Below, one piece after another: positions 25,967 to 35,162 of a stretch of 43,536 bases of DNA; positions within the stretch are counted from its first letter, which is position 1, and every line of letters starts with the position of its first letter. The notes under the pieces were generated by a model. The model had not been told where the DNA came from and did not search any database. It was given only the letters and a program-made list of their open reading frames with translations. Source of the DNA: UBA4416 sp020846025 (GTDB lineage Bacteria > Bacteroidota > Bacteroidia > B-17B0 > Aurantibacillaceae); NCBI GenBank assembly GCA_963169295.1, contig CAUJDD010000089.1:1-43536 (forward strand), given 5' to 3'. The position numbers were made by a program, and so were the translations under genes.

Positions 25967-25975
25967 TTAATGAAA
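25958..25975. repeat. 18-bp perfect palindrome between convergent genes
   Basis: TTTCATTAATTAATGAAA reads the same on both strands. It contains the YdeI-like gene's stop (TAA 25964-25966) and ends immediately before the complement of the next gene's stop at 25976. It may act as a weak bidirectional terminator, although it is fully A+T-rich apart from two G:C pairs. Confidence 0.5.
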
Positions 25976-28036
25976 TTATACTTTACCATTATATTTTCTC
26001 AAAAACCATTCGATAGATAACAAAAATAAAATTATGAAGAATATCCATTTTAGTTGTATCAGGTCAGTTAGTTGCTTATGAGAATAGGTAATAGAAGTGA
26101 TGTTTTGGTTAGATTTGATGATGCTTGCTAATTGTTGTAATTGATTTCTATAAACGAGTTGTCCGCCACTTTCATTGGCTATTTGATATAAAAGTTGATG
26201 GTTAGCTACAGTATTAATTTTTTCTGATACAATTTCTTTTACAGTTATAATTCCAGATTTTACAAAAAGTTTTTCGCCATATTTTACTCGTGCTTCATAG
26301 CTATATTCGCCAGCAGAAAAACGCCCTATTGGTAAATAATACATATTTTGTTTTTTTGTGAAAATGTAATCGTAGGTTTTACCATTTTCATCTTTTAGTT
26401 GAAGCTGAACCTCTGGTTCGGTAGTAAGTTCATAGCTTTGATTGTAAACTTCGGCATTAAACTCAATGGGCTCATTTTCGTTTATAATTTTTTTAGTATG
26501 AACTCTAAAAAAGCTCTTATCGGCTTTAACTGATAAATATTGTACGGTTTTACTGATGAGTTCATTAAATAAAAAATGATTTTCATGCTCCACGTAATCT
26601 CTCATACGCCATCTCCACAAGCCATCTCCAACAAATGCACCTAGTTTAGTAGAATTTATTTCGGTAAAATACAACAATGGATAATCGGTTTCTACCAAAC
26701 CAATTTTTTGAGTTAATAAACTATTTACTGTACTGCCTGACACAGTATTTATAAAATTACATTTTACAGCAGGTAAATCTTTTAAGAAATTTTGCAGCTC
26801 GGCACTTATAGTAAATAAAGTAAAATCCTTTCTATATACTGCTTCTACATCGTTTTTACGCGAATCATTTGCTCGTTTAATGTTAACTCCTGTTATAGGA
26901 TTCATTACATCATTGCCTATACATAATACTGATTGATTATTTGTTTTTATTTCGTTAGTAAGGCGAGTAGGCAATAAGGTAGTTTGATGCAAAATAATAA
27001 GTGCATAGGGTTTTAAAGGTTTAGAAAATTCTGCTGCTAAAGCAATTTCAACTTCATAAGTTTGTAATGATGCAATACTTTGCTCTATTGTCGAAATATC
27101 TGGATGAGGTGCATTGGCTAATATCAAAATCTTTTCCCTATTATCAATTACATCTACTATAAATGAAAAGGAATTATTGAATTTGTTTTTGTCGTTTTTA
27201 GGTATAGTTACATTCACTTGATAAGTTTGAACACCAGGATTATCAGCATTTATCATAAACTGAAAGGTATTGCTAAAATTTTCAGAAGTAATGCTTTCAT
27301 TTTTTGATTGTATGGTTTTTCCTTTATGAGAAATGCTGATGGTAACTTCTTCATTTTTTAGGTCAGTTGCATTTAGTATAACTTCTACTGGAAATGTATT
27401 ACCTAAATACGCTATCTGATTATGATTTACAGCTTGTATCCAAACATCTTTTAAAACTGTTGTGTCGCCCAATGCAATACTATAGATTGGAGTATTTAGT
27501 TTCTTAATATCATAAATGGGATTTTTACCTTTGTTATAAATACCATCGCTAGCTAAAATAATAGCACCAATATTTTTATTAGAATAATTGTTTTCTATGT
27601 CATTAAATACTTTTGATATATCAGTTTCTTTTCCTTTAAAATCTAATGTTTCCGATGGCTTTGATTCGCTATCAAATAGATAAGTTTTTACATCAAAATT
27701 TTCTTTAAGACTACTAATTAAAGTTTGAATTTCTTTTGTGTATGATCTTTTAATTTCTAAAGAATCTTTATTAGAAACAAGTGATTCAGAATTATCCTGA
27801 GCAATGATTATAACAGGTTTTTCAACTTCATTGATAAGTCGTTTAATAAAAATATCAAGTAATAAAAGGCATAACACGCTTATAGTTAAAAAACGAAAGG
27901 CAGTTAAGGAGTAAAGTAATATCTTAGAACGTTCGGCATTTTGTTTATCTCTAAAATAAAGTAAGATACTAAATACAAACCCTACTATTAAACATAGTAG
28001 GGTGTAGTACCAAGGATAATTAGAGATAAGTTCCAT
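25976..28036 (-). CDS. VWA-domain membrane protein
   Basis: 686 residues. Two membrane helices lie at the N-terminus (about 11-27 and 40-62) and one near the C-terminus (about 662-678), with a large extracytoplasmic part between. A von Willebrand A domain begins at about residue 74: IIIAQDNSES carries the D-x-S-x-S metal site, and ILASDGIYNKG the following conserved Asp. After that come Ig-like stretches and a glutamine-amidotransferase-like Rossmann segment (NREKILILANAPHPDISTIE). This layout matches Bacteroidota VWA/BatA-like proteins, but a function is not known. It lies 58 nt downstream of fabG on the same strand. Confidence 0.82.
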   Translation of the reverse strand: MELISNYPWYYTLLCLIVGFVFSILLYFRDKQNAERSKILLYSLTAFRFLTISVLCLLLLDIFIKRLINEVEKPVIIIAQDNSESLVSNKDSLEIKRSYTKEIQTLISSLKENFDVKTYLFDSESKPSETLDFKGKETDISKVFNDIENNYSNKNIGAIILASDGIYNKGKNPIYDIKKLNTPIYSIALGDTTVLKDVWIQAVNHNQIAYLGNTFPVEVILNATDLKNEEVTISISHKGKTIQSKNESITSENFSNTFQFMINADNPGVQTYQVNVTIPKNDKNKFNNSFSFIVDVIDNREKILILANAPHPDISTIEQSIASLQTYEVEIALAAEFSKPLKPYALIILHQTTLLPTRLTNEIKTNNQSVLCIGNDVMNPITGVNIKRANDSRKNDVEAVYRKDFTLFTISAELQNFLKDLPAVKCNFINTVSGSTVNSLLTQKIGLVETDYPLLYFTEINSTKLGAFVGDGLWRWRMRDYVEHENHFLFNELISKTVQYLSVKADKSFFRVHTKKIINENEPIEFNAEVYNQSYELTTEPEVQLQLKDENGKTYDYIFTKKQNMYYLPIGRFSAGEYSYEARVKYGEKLFVKSGIITVKEIVSEKINTVANHQLLYQIANESGGQLVYRNQLQQLASIIKSNQNITSITYSHKQLTDLIQLKWIFFIILFLLSIEWFLRKYNGKV

Positions 28037-28094
28037 AATTATTTAAGATTTTTGTTTATGAATAAAGGGAAATAAATCTTAAATTACTATAAAA

Positions 28095-28844
28095 TTAGGT
28101 GAGCATACCGCCACATACATTAATACATTGTCCGGTAATATATGCACTCATTTCGCTTGCTAAAAATAGAGTAAGATTTGCAACATCTTCGGCAGTACCA
28201 CCACGTTTTAGAGGAATTGAATCACGCCATTGTTGTACTACCTTTTCATCAAGAGCACCTGTCATTTCAGTTTCTATAAACCCAGGAGCAATGGCATTAC
28301 TTCTAATATTACGAGAGCCTAATTCTAATGCTACGGATTTAGTAAAACCAATAATACCTGCTTTAGAGGCGGCGTAGTTTGCTTGCCCCGCATTACCTTT
28401 TACACCCACTACCGAGCTCATATTGATAATAGAACCACTACGAGCTTTTAGCATAGGTTTTTGAACCGCTTTAGTTAAGTTAAATACCGATTTTAAATTG
28501 GCATTCATCACTTCGTCCCATTGTTGTTCGGTCATACGCATTAAAAGTGTGTCGCGTGTAATGCCAGCATTGTTTACTAAAACATCTACCGTACCAAATT
28601 CGGTTACAACATCAGTTACAAGTTGTTCAGCTGCTTTAAAATCAGCAGCATCACTTTGGTATCCTTTTACTTTAACGCCATATTTAGAAGCTAATTCGCT
28701 TTCAAATGCTTTTGCTTTTTCTACAGATGATAAAAATGTAAATGCGATGTTGCATCCTTGCTCGGCAAATTTTTCGGCAATGCCTTTTCCTATGCCTCTT
28801 GATGCGCCTGTAATAATAGCTACTTTGTTTTGTAAAAGTTTCAT
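28095..28844 (-). CDS. fabG: 3-oxoacyl-[acyl-carrier-protein] reductase
   Basis: 249-residue short-chain dehydrogenase that reduces 3-oxoacyl-ACP with NADPH in fatty-acid elongation. Cofactor motif IITGASRGIGKGIA at residues 9-22; NNAGITRDTLLMRM, typical of FabG; catalytic Ser in INMSSVVG, and Tyr and Lys in YAASKAG; C-terminal NAIAPGFIETEMT and ITGQCINVCGGM. It sits 26 nt after the LamG/T9SS gene. It is a lone fabG, with no other fatty-acid-synthesis gene beside it, so a related reductase role cannot be fully excluded. Confidence 0.93.
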   Translation of the reverse strand: MKLLQNKVAIITGASRGIGKGIAEKFAEQGCNIAFTFLSSVEKAKAFESELASKYGVKVKGYQSDAADFKAAEQLVTDVVTEFGTVDVLVNNAGITRDTLLMRMTEQQWDEVMNANLKSVFNLTKAVQKPMLKARSGSIINMSSVVGVKGNAGQANYAASKAGIIGFTKSVALELGSRNIRSNAIAPGFIETEMTGALDEKVVQQWRDSIPLKRGGTAEDVANLTLFLASEMSAYITGQCINVCGGMLT

Positions 28845-28870
28845 GTGTTGTGTTGTTTAATGTATTAAGT

Positions 28871-30739
28871 TTATTTGATAATTAATTTTTCGTGAATCTC
28901 TTTATCATTAAATAGTATTGATAAAATATAGGTTCCTTTACTTAATTTATTTTTGGTATCTACAGTTATTTGATTATTGTTTTCTTCAATCTTCGCATAC
29001 TCTTTAAAATATAACTTTCCTGATAAATCTTTTATTTCAATGAAAATATTTCTTTCATTGCTTGAGTTTAACTGAATATCAAAGGTGCCATCATTGGGAT
29101 TTGGTAAAATGCTGACTTTGCTTATCGAGTGGTTATTTAAGACAGATATGATTTTCGAATATGTATATGAACCATCTTTGTCAGTTTGCTTAAGTCGGTA
29201 ATAAGTTATTACATCAAATGGATTCATATCAACATCATTATAAATAGTTAATTCATTTTCATTTCCTTTAGCTTTGGTTGTAGTTAATGATTCAAACTGT
29301 ATTCCATTGTTACTTTTTTCAATTGTAAAGAAATCATTATTAAGTTCCGAAGCAGTTGCCCATTTTAAATTAACTTGTTTGTTATTTAATTCGGCAGTAA
29401 AATACAATAAAGTTATAGGTAAAGGACTTTGCATATAGTTTCTTGTACCTACAGTATAATAACCATCAGTAGTTAAGTTATAATTATTAAATTGAATTTT
29501 ATTTCCTGAGATAGCCGATGCGGTTGTTAATTCTGTCCAAGCTCCAGTTTGGCCGGCACGATAAAGTAACACATAATTACTAACAGGTGCGCTCAGTGGT
29601 AAACCAGAGATGTTTCCAGCAATTTCATCAAATTCAATATTGGTATTAATATTCGTACTTGTATTTGTTACATCAATATACCATATTCTGCTCCATCTAG
29701 CATTATTGGTACCCGTCATTCCTGTTACATCAGTTGTGAGTGGAGTATTGGAATCGCTAGAATAACCTGCTAAAATGTAATCTCCATTATTTAAACCAGA
29801 GTTAACTGAAATTCCAAGACCATCTGTAACACTAGCAGAAAAAGTGGTGTTACTTCCTGAACTTTCTTGTCCTACACCAGCCACTCTTTTATCATAATCA
29901 CCATTTGCAGGCGTATCTCCACTGTATTTATCATTAGCAGAAAGTGTGATGTTGTATTTTGAAGATAAATAATTGTCAACTATATTTTTTTGCGCGTCGT
30001 TTAAGGATATATTATAAATTATAACTTCTGAGATGTTACCATCCCATGTTTCTGTTCCTTGAGTTCCGATGGCAACATCCGTCCAAGAATTTAAAGTGCC
30101 GTTATAAGTAATTGTACCAGCAATACTGTTGTTTACATACTGGTTAATGTTTGTACCATCGTATCTATTAGTTGTAATATATCCAGTATTAGCTGCCAAG
30201 GCAGTTACTTGTGTGATATTCCTCAAACTATTGTCTGTTTGTATTCCTCTGCCCCAAATTCTTTGGTTTGTTCTGTTCACCCACATTCCTATACTTTTAT
30301 TTCCAGGAGTAGTTGAATAACCTAGCCCAGTTGGTGATCCTTGTAAAATACCAGGATTTGATTTTGATACTGGTAATGTTATATAATTTAAGGTAATAAA
30401 GGTTGTTAATTGGCTATTGGTACTTAGTCCTGCTGATAATATACCATCGTCGATACCATCAAATCGAATAGATGGTAAGCCATTAAAAATGTTTGTTTGA
30501 AAAGTAGGTTTATTTGTCGCAGTTAACTGTATAGCATGTTTTGAATTTCCTGATTGGTCATTCCATTGTTGAACACTTCCACCAGCTGTAGAAGGAGTTA
30601 CTCCTGCATCACTAAATGTTCCTAAATCTGCTTTTAGCCACAAAACATTTGAAGTAGAATTGCCCACACCAGCGGGCCCAGTTTGGGCAAATGTTACGTA
30701 TTGTAAAATACCTAAAAAAAATAAAATCCTAATTTTCAT
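28871..30739 (-). CDS. LamG-type secreted protein with T9SS sorting domain
   Basis: 622 residues. The signal peptide ends QYVTFAQ at residue 19. A concanavalin/laminin-G-like domain follows: NVLWLKADLGTFSDAG, VQQWNDQSGNSKHAIQ, PSIRFDGIDDG and GNISEVIIYNISLNDAQK (to about residue 265). A second beta region has GYYTVGTRNY, then the LKWATASELNNDFFTIEKS motif common just before T9SS tails. The C-terminal sorting domain starts VSILPNPNDGTFDIQ and ends with KGTYILSILFNDKEIHEKLIIK. Surface or extracellular location is expected. A TAACTTTG promoter element precedes it, so it need not depend on topA transcription. Confidence 0.85.
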   Translation of the reverse strand: MKIRILFFLGILQYVTFAQTGPAGVGNSTSNVLWLKADLGTFSDAGVTPSTAGGSVQQWNDQSGNSKHAIQLTATNKPTFQTNIFNGLPSIRFDGIDDGILSAGLSTNSQLTTFITLNYITLPVSKSNPGILQGSPTGLGYSTTPGNKSIGMWVNRTNQRIWGRGIQTDNSLRNITQVTALAANTGYITTNRYDGTNINQYVNNSIAGTITYNGTLNSWTDVAIGTQGTETWDGNISEVIIYNISLNDAQKNIVDNYLSSKYNITLSANDKYSGDTPANGDYDKRVAGVGQESSGSNTTFSASVTDGLGISVNSGLNNGDYILAGYSSDSNTPLTTDVTGMTGTNNARWSRIWYIDVTNTSTNINTNIEFDEIAGNISGLPLSAPVSNYVLLYRAGQTGAWTELTTASAISGNKIQFNNYNLTTDGYYTVGTRNYMQSPLPITLLYFTAELNNKQVNLKWATASELNNDFFTIEKSNNGIQFESLTTTKAKGNENELTIYNDVDMNPFDVITYYRLKQTDKDGSYTYSKIISVLNNHSISKVSILPNPNDGTFDIQLNSSNERNIFIEIKDLSGKLYFKEYAKIEENNNQITVDTKNKLSKGTYILSILFNDKEIHEKLIIK

Positions 30740-30746
30740 ATTCTAC

Positions 30747-30754
30747 CAAAGTTA
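30747..30754 (-). promoter_or_regulatory. -7 element of the LamG/T9SS gene
   Basis: TAACTTTG on the minus strand, 7 nt before ATG 30739, between topA and this gene. There is no good -33 box at the standard distance. The start site would fall at about the start codon. Confidence 0.45.
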
Positions 30755-30790
30755 TTAAAATTAAGATACAATTGAGTGATTTTTTTTCAA

Positions 30791-33427
30791 TTATTTCTTT
30801 TTACTTACTTTTTTAGGTGCTGCTTTTTTACTTGCCGCTTTTTTTACAGTTGTTTTCTTAGCTGTTGCTTTTTGGGTGGGAGCTTTTTCTTTGGGGAGTT
30901 TTACCACTTTTGTTTTTTTTACAGCACTTTTTTTAGCAGCTTTTTTGCTAAAAGCATTAGGTAATTGGGCTTCAATCATTTCCTTCACACCTTCAAGCGT
31001 TAGCTCTTGTAATTCTTCTTCGGTGTGTTTTCCGCCTCCTTTTTTAATTAGTTTTAGCATGTTTTTGCCAAATTTAATAAAAGGTCCCCAGCGTCCATTT
31101 TCAACAGATATTTTTTCATCTGGCCAATTTTGGATATAACGGTTTGCTTCCTTTTCTAATTTTTTCACAATAAGTTCCTCAATATCTTTTTGCGATAAAT
31201 TGTCAAAATTATAAGCTCTCGGTACATTAATAAACATTCCATCATATTTTATAAATGGTCCAAATCTTCCTTTACCTTTAGTTACACCTTTTCCTTTATA
31301 CGTTGCAATTGGTGCATCTGCAGCCTCTTTTTCTTTTATAATTTCTATGGCTTTTTCCATATCCACAGTTAAAGGATCAATAGTTCGCGGAATAGAAATA
31401 AAGGATTCACCAAGTTTAATATATGGTCCAAATCTTCCAACAGCAACTGTAACTTCTTCGCCATGATAGTCGCCAAGTGTAAGTGGAAGTTTAAATAAAT
31501 CTAAAGCTTCTTCTAATGTAATGGTTTCTATACTTTGATTCTTTCTTAAACTGGCAAATTTTGGTTTCTCATCTGAATTTTCGGTACTATCACCTATTTG
31601 AGCTAAAGGACCAAAACGCCCAACACGCACACTCACTTGTTTCCCACTTACAGGATCTGTTCCTAAGATTCTTTCACCAGTAGCACGTTCACTGTTCTCA
31701 CTGGTGTTTTCAACTGTTTTATGAAAAGGTGTGTAAAAAGCTTTCAACATTTTTTGCCAATCAAGTTGTCCTTCGGCTATTTCATCAAATTCTTCTTCTA
31801 CTTTGGCTGTAAAGTGATAATCTAAAATATTCGGAAAATATTTAATTAAAAAATCATTAACTACCATTCCAATATCAGTAGGAAATAGTTTAGCTTTTTC
31901 TGCTCCAGTATTTTCAGTTTTAATTTGTTTTTTTATGTTGGTTGATAAAGTAAGTTGTACATATTCTCTTGGTGTACCTTCTTTATCTTTTTTCTCAACG
32001 TAATTCCTTTTTTGAATAGTACTAATGGTTGGCGCGTAAGTAGAAGGGCGTCCAATGCCTAATTCTTCTAATTTTTTTACTAAACTAGCTTCTGTGTATC
32101 TAGCAGGATGATGCGTGAAACGTTGAGTGGCTGTTATTTCTTGTTTACTAAGTTTCTCGCCTACCTTCATAGGAGGAAGGATAGAGGTGTTTTCATCATC
32201 TGTATTTTCGTCGTCTGAACTTTCGATATATACTTTTAAGAAACCATCAAACTTTAAAACTTCACCTTGTGCTACAAATATCTCAGAGGTATTGCTAATA
32301 GCAACTTTAGCCGTTGTTTTTTCTAATTCGGCATCACTCATTTGCGAAGCAATGGTGCGTTTCCATATTAAGTCGTACAAACGTTGCTCGTTTCTATCAC
32401 CATCAACTTCTGTTTTATCAATATAAGTTGGGCGAATTGCTTCGTGTGCTTCTTGAGCACCTTTGTTTTTATTTTTATATTGACGTGGTTGATAATATTG
32501 ATTACCATAATTTTTAGTTATGGCATTTTTAGCTTGTCCCATTGCAGTTTCAGATAAATTAACTGAATCGGTACGCATATAGGTAATTTTACCAGCCTCA
32601 TATAAACGTTGTGCTACTTGCATAGTTTGTGCTACCGAAAAGCCTAGTTTACGAGCCGCTTCTTGTTGCAATGTAGAGGTAGTAAATGGTGCGGCAGGGG
32701 AACGTTTAGCAGGCTTTGTTTCTAAACTTTGGATTGTGTAAATAGCCGATTGACATTTCTCTAAAAAAGCTTGTGCTTCTTTTTCACTATTAAAACGCGT
32801 ATCTAGTTCAGCCTTTAAATTACTTTCACCAACTTTAAAAAGAGCAGAGACTTTATATGCAGAGGTGCTTACAAATTGTTGTATCTCACGTTCTCTTTCC
32901 ACTATAAGCCTTACTGAAACTGACTGCACACGTCCTGCTGATAAACTTGGGCGTACTTTTTTCCATAAAATAGGAGAAAGTTCAAAACCTACTAATCTAT
33001 CTAATATACGACGTGCCTGTTGGGCGTTTACAAGGTTAATATCTATTTCGCGCGGATTTTCAATAGCCTTAGTAATTGCAGGCTTAGTAATTTCATGAAA
33101 AACAATGCGCTTAGTATTCTTTTTATTTAAGCCTAAAGTTTCAAATAAATGCCAGCTAATGGCCTCTCCTTCACGATCCTCATCGGATGCCAACCAAACC
33201 ATATCGGCTCCTTTGCTTAATTTTTTTAATTCGGCAATTACTTTCTCTTTATCTGGCTGAACTTCGTAAGTAGGGGTAAAGTTATTCTCAATATCTACTC
33301 CAAATCCTTTTTTAACTAAATCTCTAATATGCCCAAAACTCGATTTTACCGTGAAATCTTTTCCTAAAAATCCTTCAATGGTTTTTGCTTTAGCGGGGGA
33401 CTCAACAATTACTAAATTTTTTGCCAT
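30791..33427 (-). CDS. topA: DNA topoisomerase I with Lys/Ala-rich tail
   Basis: 878-residue type IA topoisomerase that relaxes negative supercoils. The Toprim domain starts LVIVESPAKAKTIEGFLG and contains WLASDEDREGEAISWHL, the acidic metal-binding site. The catalytic Tyr is in ITYMRTDSVNLS. The C-terminal third holds several Cys-free repeats with RFGP[YFL]I/RWGPFIKF cores (near residues 600-800) in place of classical zinc fingers. The last 50 or so residues are almost entirely Lys, Ala, Thr and Pro, a histone-H1-like tail probably giving extra DNA affinity. Its start faces a 286-nt non-coding interval shared with miaB. Confidence 0.96.
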   Translation of the reverse strand: MAKNLVIVESPAKAKTIEGFLGKDFTVKSSFGHIRDLVKKGFGVDIENNFTPTYEVQPDKEKVIAELKKLSKGADMVWLASDEDREGEAISWHLFETLGLNKKNTKRIVFHEITKPAITKAIENPREIDINLVNAQQARRILDRLVGFELSPILWKKVRPSLSAGRVQSVSVRLIVEREREIQQFVSTSAYKVSALFKVGESNLKAELDTRFNSEKEAQAFLEKCQSAIYTIQSLETKPAKRSPAAPFTTSTLQQEAARKLGFSVAQTMQVAQRLYEAGKITYMRTDSVNLSETAMGQAKNAITKNYGNQYYQPRQYKNKNKGAQEAHEAIRPTYIDKTEVDGDRNEQRLYDLIWKRTIASQMSDAELEKTTAKVAISNTSEIFVAQGEVLKFDGFLKVYIESSDDENTDDENTSILPPMKVGEKLSKQEITATQRFTHHPARYTEASLVKKLEELGIGRPSTYAPTISTIQKRNYVEKKDKEGTPREYVQLTLSTNIKKQIKTENTGAEKAKLFPTDIGMVVNDFLIKYFPNILDYHFTAKVEEEFDEIAEGQLDWQKMLKAFYTPFHKTVENTSENSERATGERILGTDPVSGKQVSVRVGRFGPLAQIGDSTENSDEKPKFASLRKNQSIETITLEEALDLFKLPLTLGDYHGEEVTVAVGRFGPYIKLGESFISIPRTIDPLTVDMEKAIEIIKEKEAADAPIATYKGKGVTKGKGRFGPFIKYDGMFINVPRAYNFDNLSQKDIEELIVKKLEKEANRYIQNWPDEKISVENGRWGPFIKFGKNMLKLIKKGGGKHTEEELQELTLEGVKEMIEAQLPNAFSKKAAKKSAVKKTKVVKLPKEKAPTQKATAKKTTVKKAASKKAAPKKVSKKK

Positions 33428-33661
33428 GCGTTCTATGTTTTAAAGTCAAAAATCAATCATTTTTTGAAGATTATACCTTATATATATATCCTCAAAATTT
33501 TCGCAAAGGAAAATAAATTTATTTAATTAATCCTAATTTTTATTTTTTCAATAGCCTCTAAACCCATTCAAAATCTGTTTCTTTTTAAAATTAAATGTAT
33601 GATTATCAGTTGTTTAATTTGAAAATTATAAATTTTAAAGTAAAGCATTAAAAAAAGTAAA

Positions 33662-33696
33662 TTGTGTCAAAATGACAGAATAATGCCTTATCTTTG
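33662..33696 (+). promoter_or_regulatory. miaB operon promoter with overlapping palindromic operator
   Basis: TATCTTTG at 33689-33696 is a full -7 element, 17 nt before ATG 33714. In place of a -33 box at the standard distance there is a perfect inverted repeat, TGTCA-AAA-TGACA (33665-33677). This looks like a dimeric regulator's site that covers the -33 region. Confidence 0.65.
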
Positions 33697-33713
33697 CATT
33701 TTTTAAGCGAAAC

Positions 33714-35138
33714 ATGGAAAATAAAGTAATAGATGAGTCAAGGCAGGGTGAGGCAATAATGATGGAATCAAGAAATGATTCGGGTAAGAAATTATTTTTA
33801 GAAAGCTATGGTTGTCAAATGAATTTTTCGGATAGTGAAATTGTGGCTTCCATTTTAATAGACAAAGGTTATACCACAACTAATGATTATAAAGAAGCAG
33901 ATGTGATTTTTGTAAATACATGTGCCATACGTGAGAATGCTGAATCGAGAGTTCGCCAGCGCTTACAGGACTATAAAAAAGTAAAGAAAAATAATAAAAG
34001 TGCTTTAATTGGTGTGTTAGGTTGTATGGCCGAACGATTAAAACATCAATTTTTAGAGCAAGAAAAATTAGTTGATATTGTAGTTGGCCCTGATGCTTAT
34101 AGAGATTTACCTAATTTAATAGATATTGCTGAAACTGGACAAAAAGCAGTAAATGTTATTTTAAGTAAAGAAGAAACTTATGCTGATATATCGCCTGTGA
34201 GATTGGATAACAATGGTGTGAGTGCTTTTGTAAGCATTATGCGTGGTTGTGATAATATGTGTAGTTTTTGCGTAGTACCTTTTACACGTGGTCGTGAACG
34301 TAGTAGAGAGCCTGAAACTATTGTTCGTGAATGTAGAGAAGCGTTTGATAAAGGTTATAGAGAAGTAACTTTATTAGGACAAAATGTAAATTCGTACTTG
34401 TGGACGGGTGGTGGATTGAAGAAAGAAAGTTTAACGGAAGAACAACAAAAAAATGCTACCACTTTTGCGCAACTACTCGAAATGGTTGCTTTAATTCATC
34501 CCGATTTAAGAGTGCGATATTCTACTTCACATCCTAAAGATATGGGTGATGATGTTCTTGAGGCAATGGCACGACATGAAAACATCTGTAAATACATTCA
34601 TTTACCAGTACAAAGTGGTAGTTCAGAAGTACTTGAAAAAATGAATAGAGGATATAGCAGAGAATGGTATTTAGATCGAATTGCTGCAATTCGTCGCATA
34701 ATGCCTGATGCTGCAATTAGTTCAGATATTATTACTGGTTTTTGTGGTGAAACAGAAGAGCAACATCAAGAAACTTTATCACTTATGGAATTTGTTCGTT
34801 ATGATTTTGCATACATGTTTGCCTATAGTGAGCGACCAAAAACATTAGCCGAAAGAAAATATAAAGATGATATATCAGATGATATAAAAAGTAGAAGACT
34901 AACAGAGATTATTGATTTACAAAGAAAACATAGCGAATTAAGAACAAAAGAAGGTGTAGGAAAAACACACCGTGTATTGGTAGAAGGGATTTCAAAGAAA
35001 TCGGAGGAGATGATGAGTGGCAGAAATTCTCAAAATTCGGTAGTGGTTTTCCCTAAGGGGAATTTAAAAAAAGGGGATTATGTGAATGTAATAGCTACAT
35101 CTTGTACGAGTAGTACTTTAATAGGAGAAGTTATTTAA
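33714..35138 (+). CDS. miaB: tRNA-2-methylthio-N6-dimethylallyladenosine synthase
   Basis: 474-residue radical-SAM methylthiotransferase acting on i6A37 of tRNAs. The N-terminal UPF0004 domain has ESYGCQMN, VNTCAIRE and LGCMAE, whose three Cys bind the auxiliary cluster. The radical-SAM motif is MRGCDNMCSFCVVPFTRGRE (CxxxCxxC). A C-terminal TRAM domain follows (about residues 405-474). It begins a five-gene set with the sigma-54 activator 24 nt downstream, a pairing I recall from many Bacteroidota genomes. The first 20 or so residues before KKLFLESYG are a poorly conserved extension, so a start at a later Met (for example MMESRND) is possible. Confidence 0.95.
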   Translation: MENKVIDESRQGEAIMMESRNDSGKKLFLESYGCQMNFSDSEIVASILIDKGYTTTNDYKEADVIFVNTCAIRENAESRVRQRLQDYKKVKKNNKSALIGVLGCMAERLKHQFLEQEKLVDIVVGPDAYRDLPNLIDIAETGQKAVNVILSKEETYADISPVRLDNNGVSAFVSIMRGCDNMCSFCVVPFTRGRERSREPETIVRECREAFDKGYREVTLLGQNVNSYLWTGGGLKKESLTEEQQKNATTFAQLLEMVALIHPDLRVRYSTSHPKDMGDDVLEAMARHENICKYIHLPVQSGSSEVLEKMNRGYSREWYLDRIAAIRRIMPDAAISSDIITGFCGETEEQHQETLSLMEFVRYDFAYMFAYSERPKTLAERKYKDDISDDIKSRRLTEIIDLQRKHSELRTKEGVGKTHRVLVEGISKKSEEMMSGRNSQNSVVVFPKGNLKKGDYVNVIATSCTSSTLIGEVI

Positions 35139-35162
35139 TTATTATTTGATAATTTAATTAGA

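Noticed and set aside
28099..28860. Two plus-strand ORFs of 92 and 120 codons opposite fabG
   Set aside because: Shadows of the unmistakable fabG reading frame.
33680..33700. Sigma-54 (-24/-12) promoter upstream of miaB
   Set aside because: TGCCTTATCTTTGC resembles it superficially, but the GG at -24 is missing and the spacing is one base short; the TAnnTTTG reading fits better.
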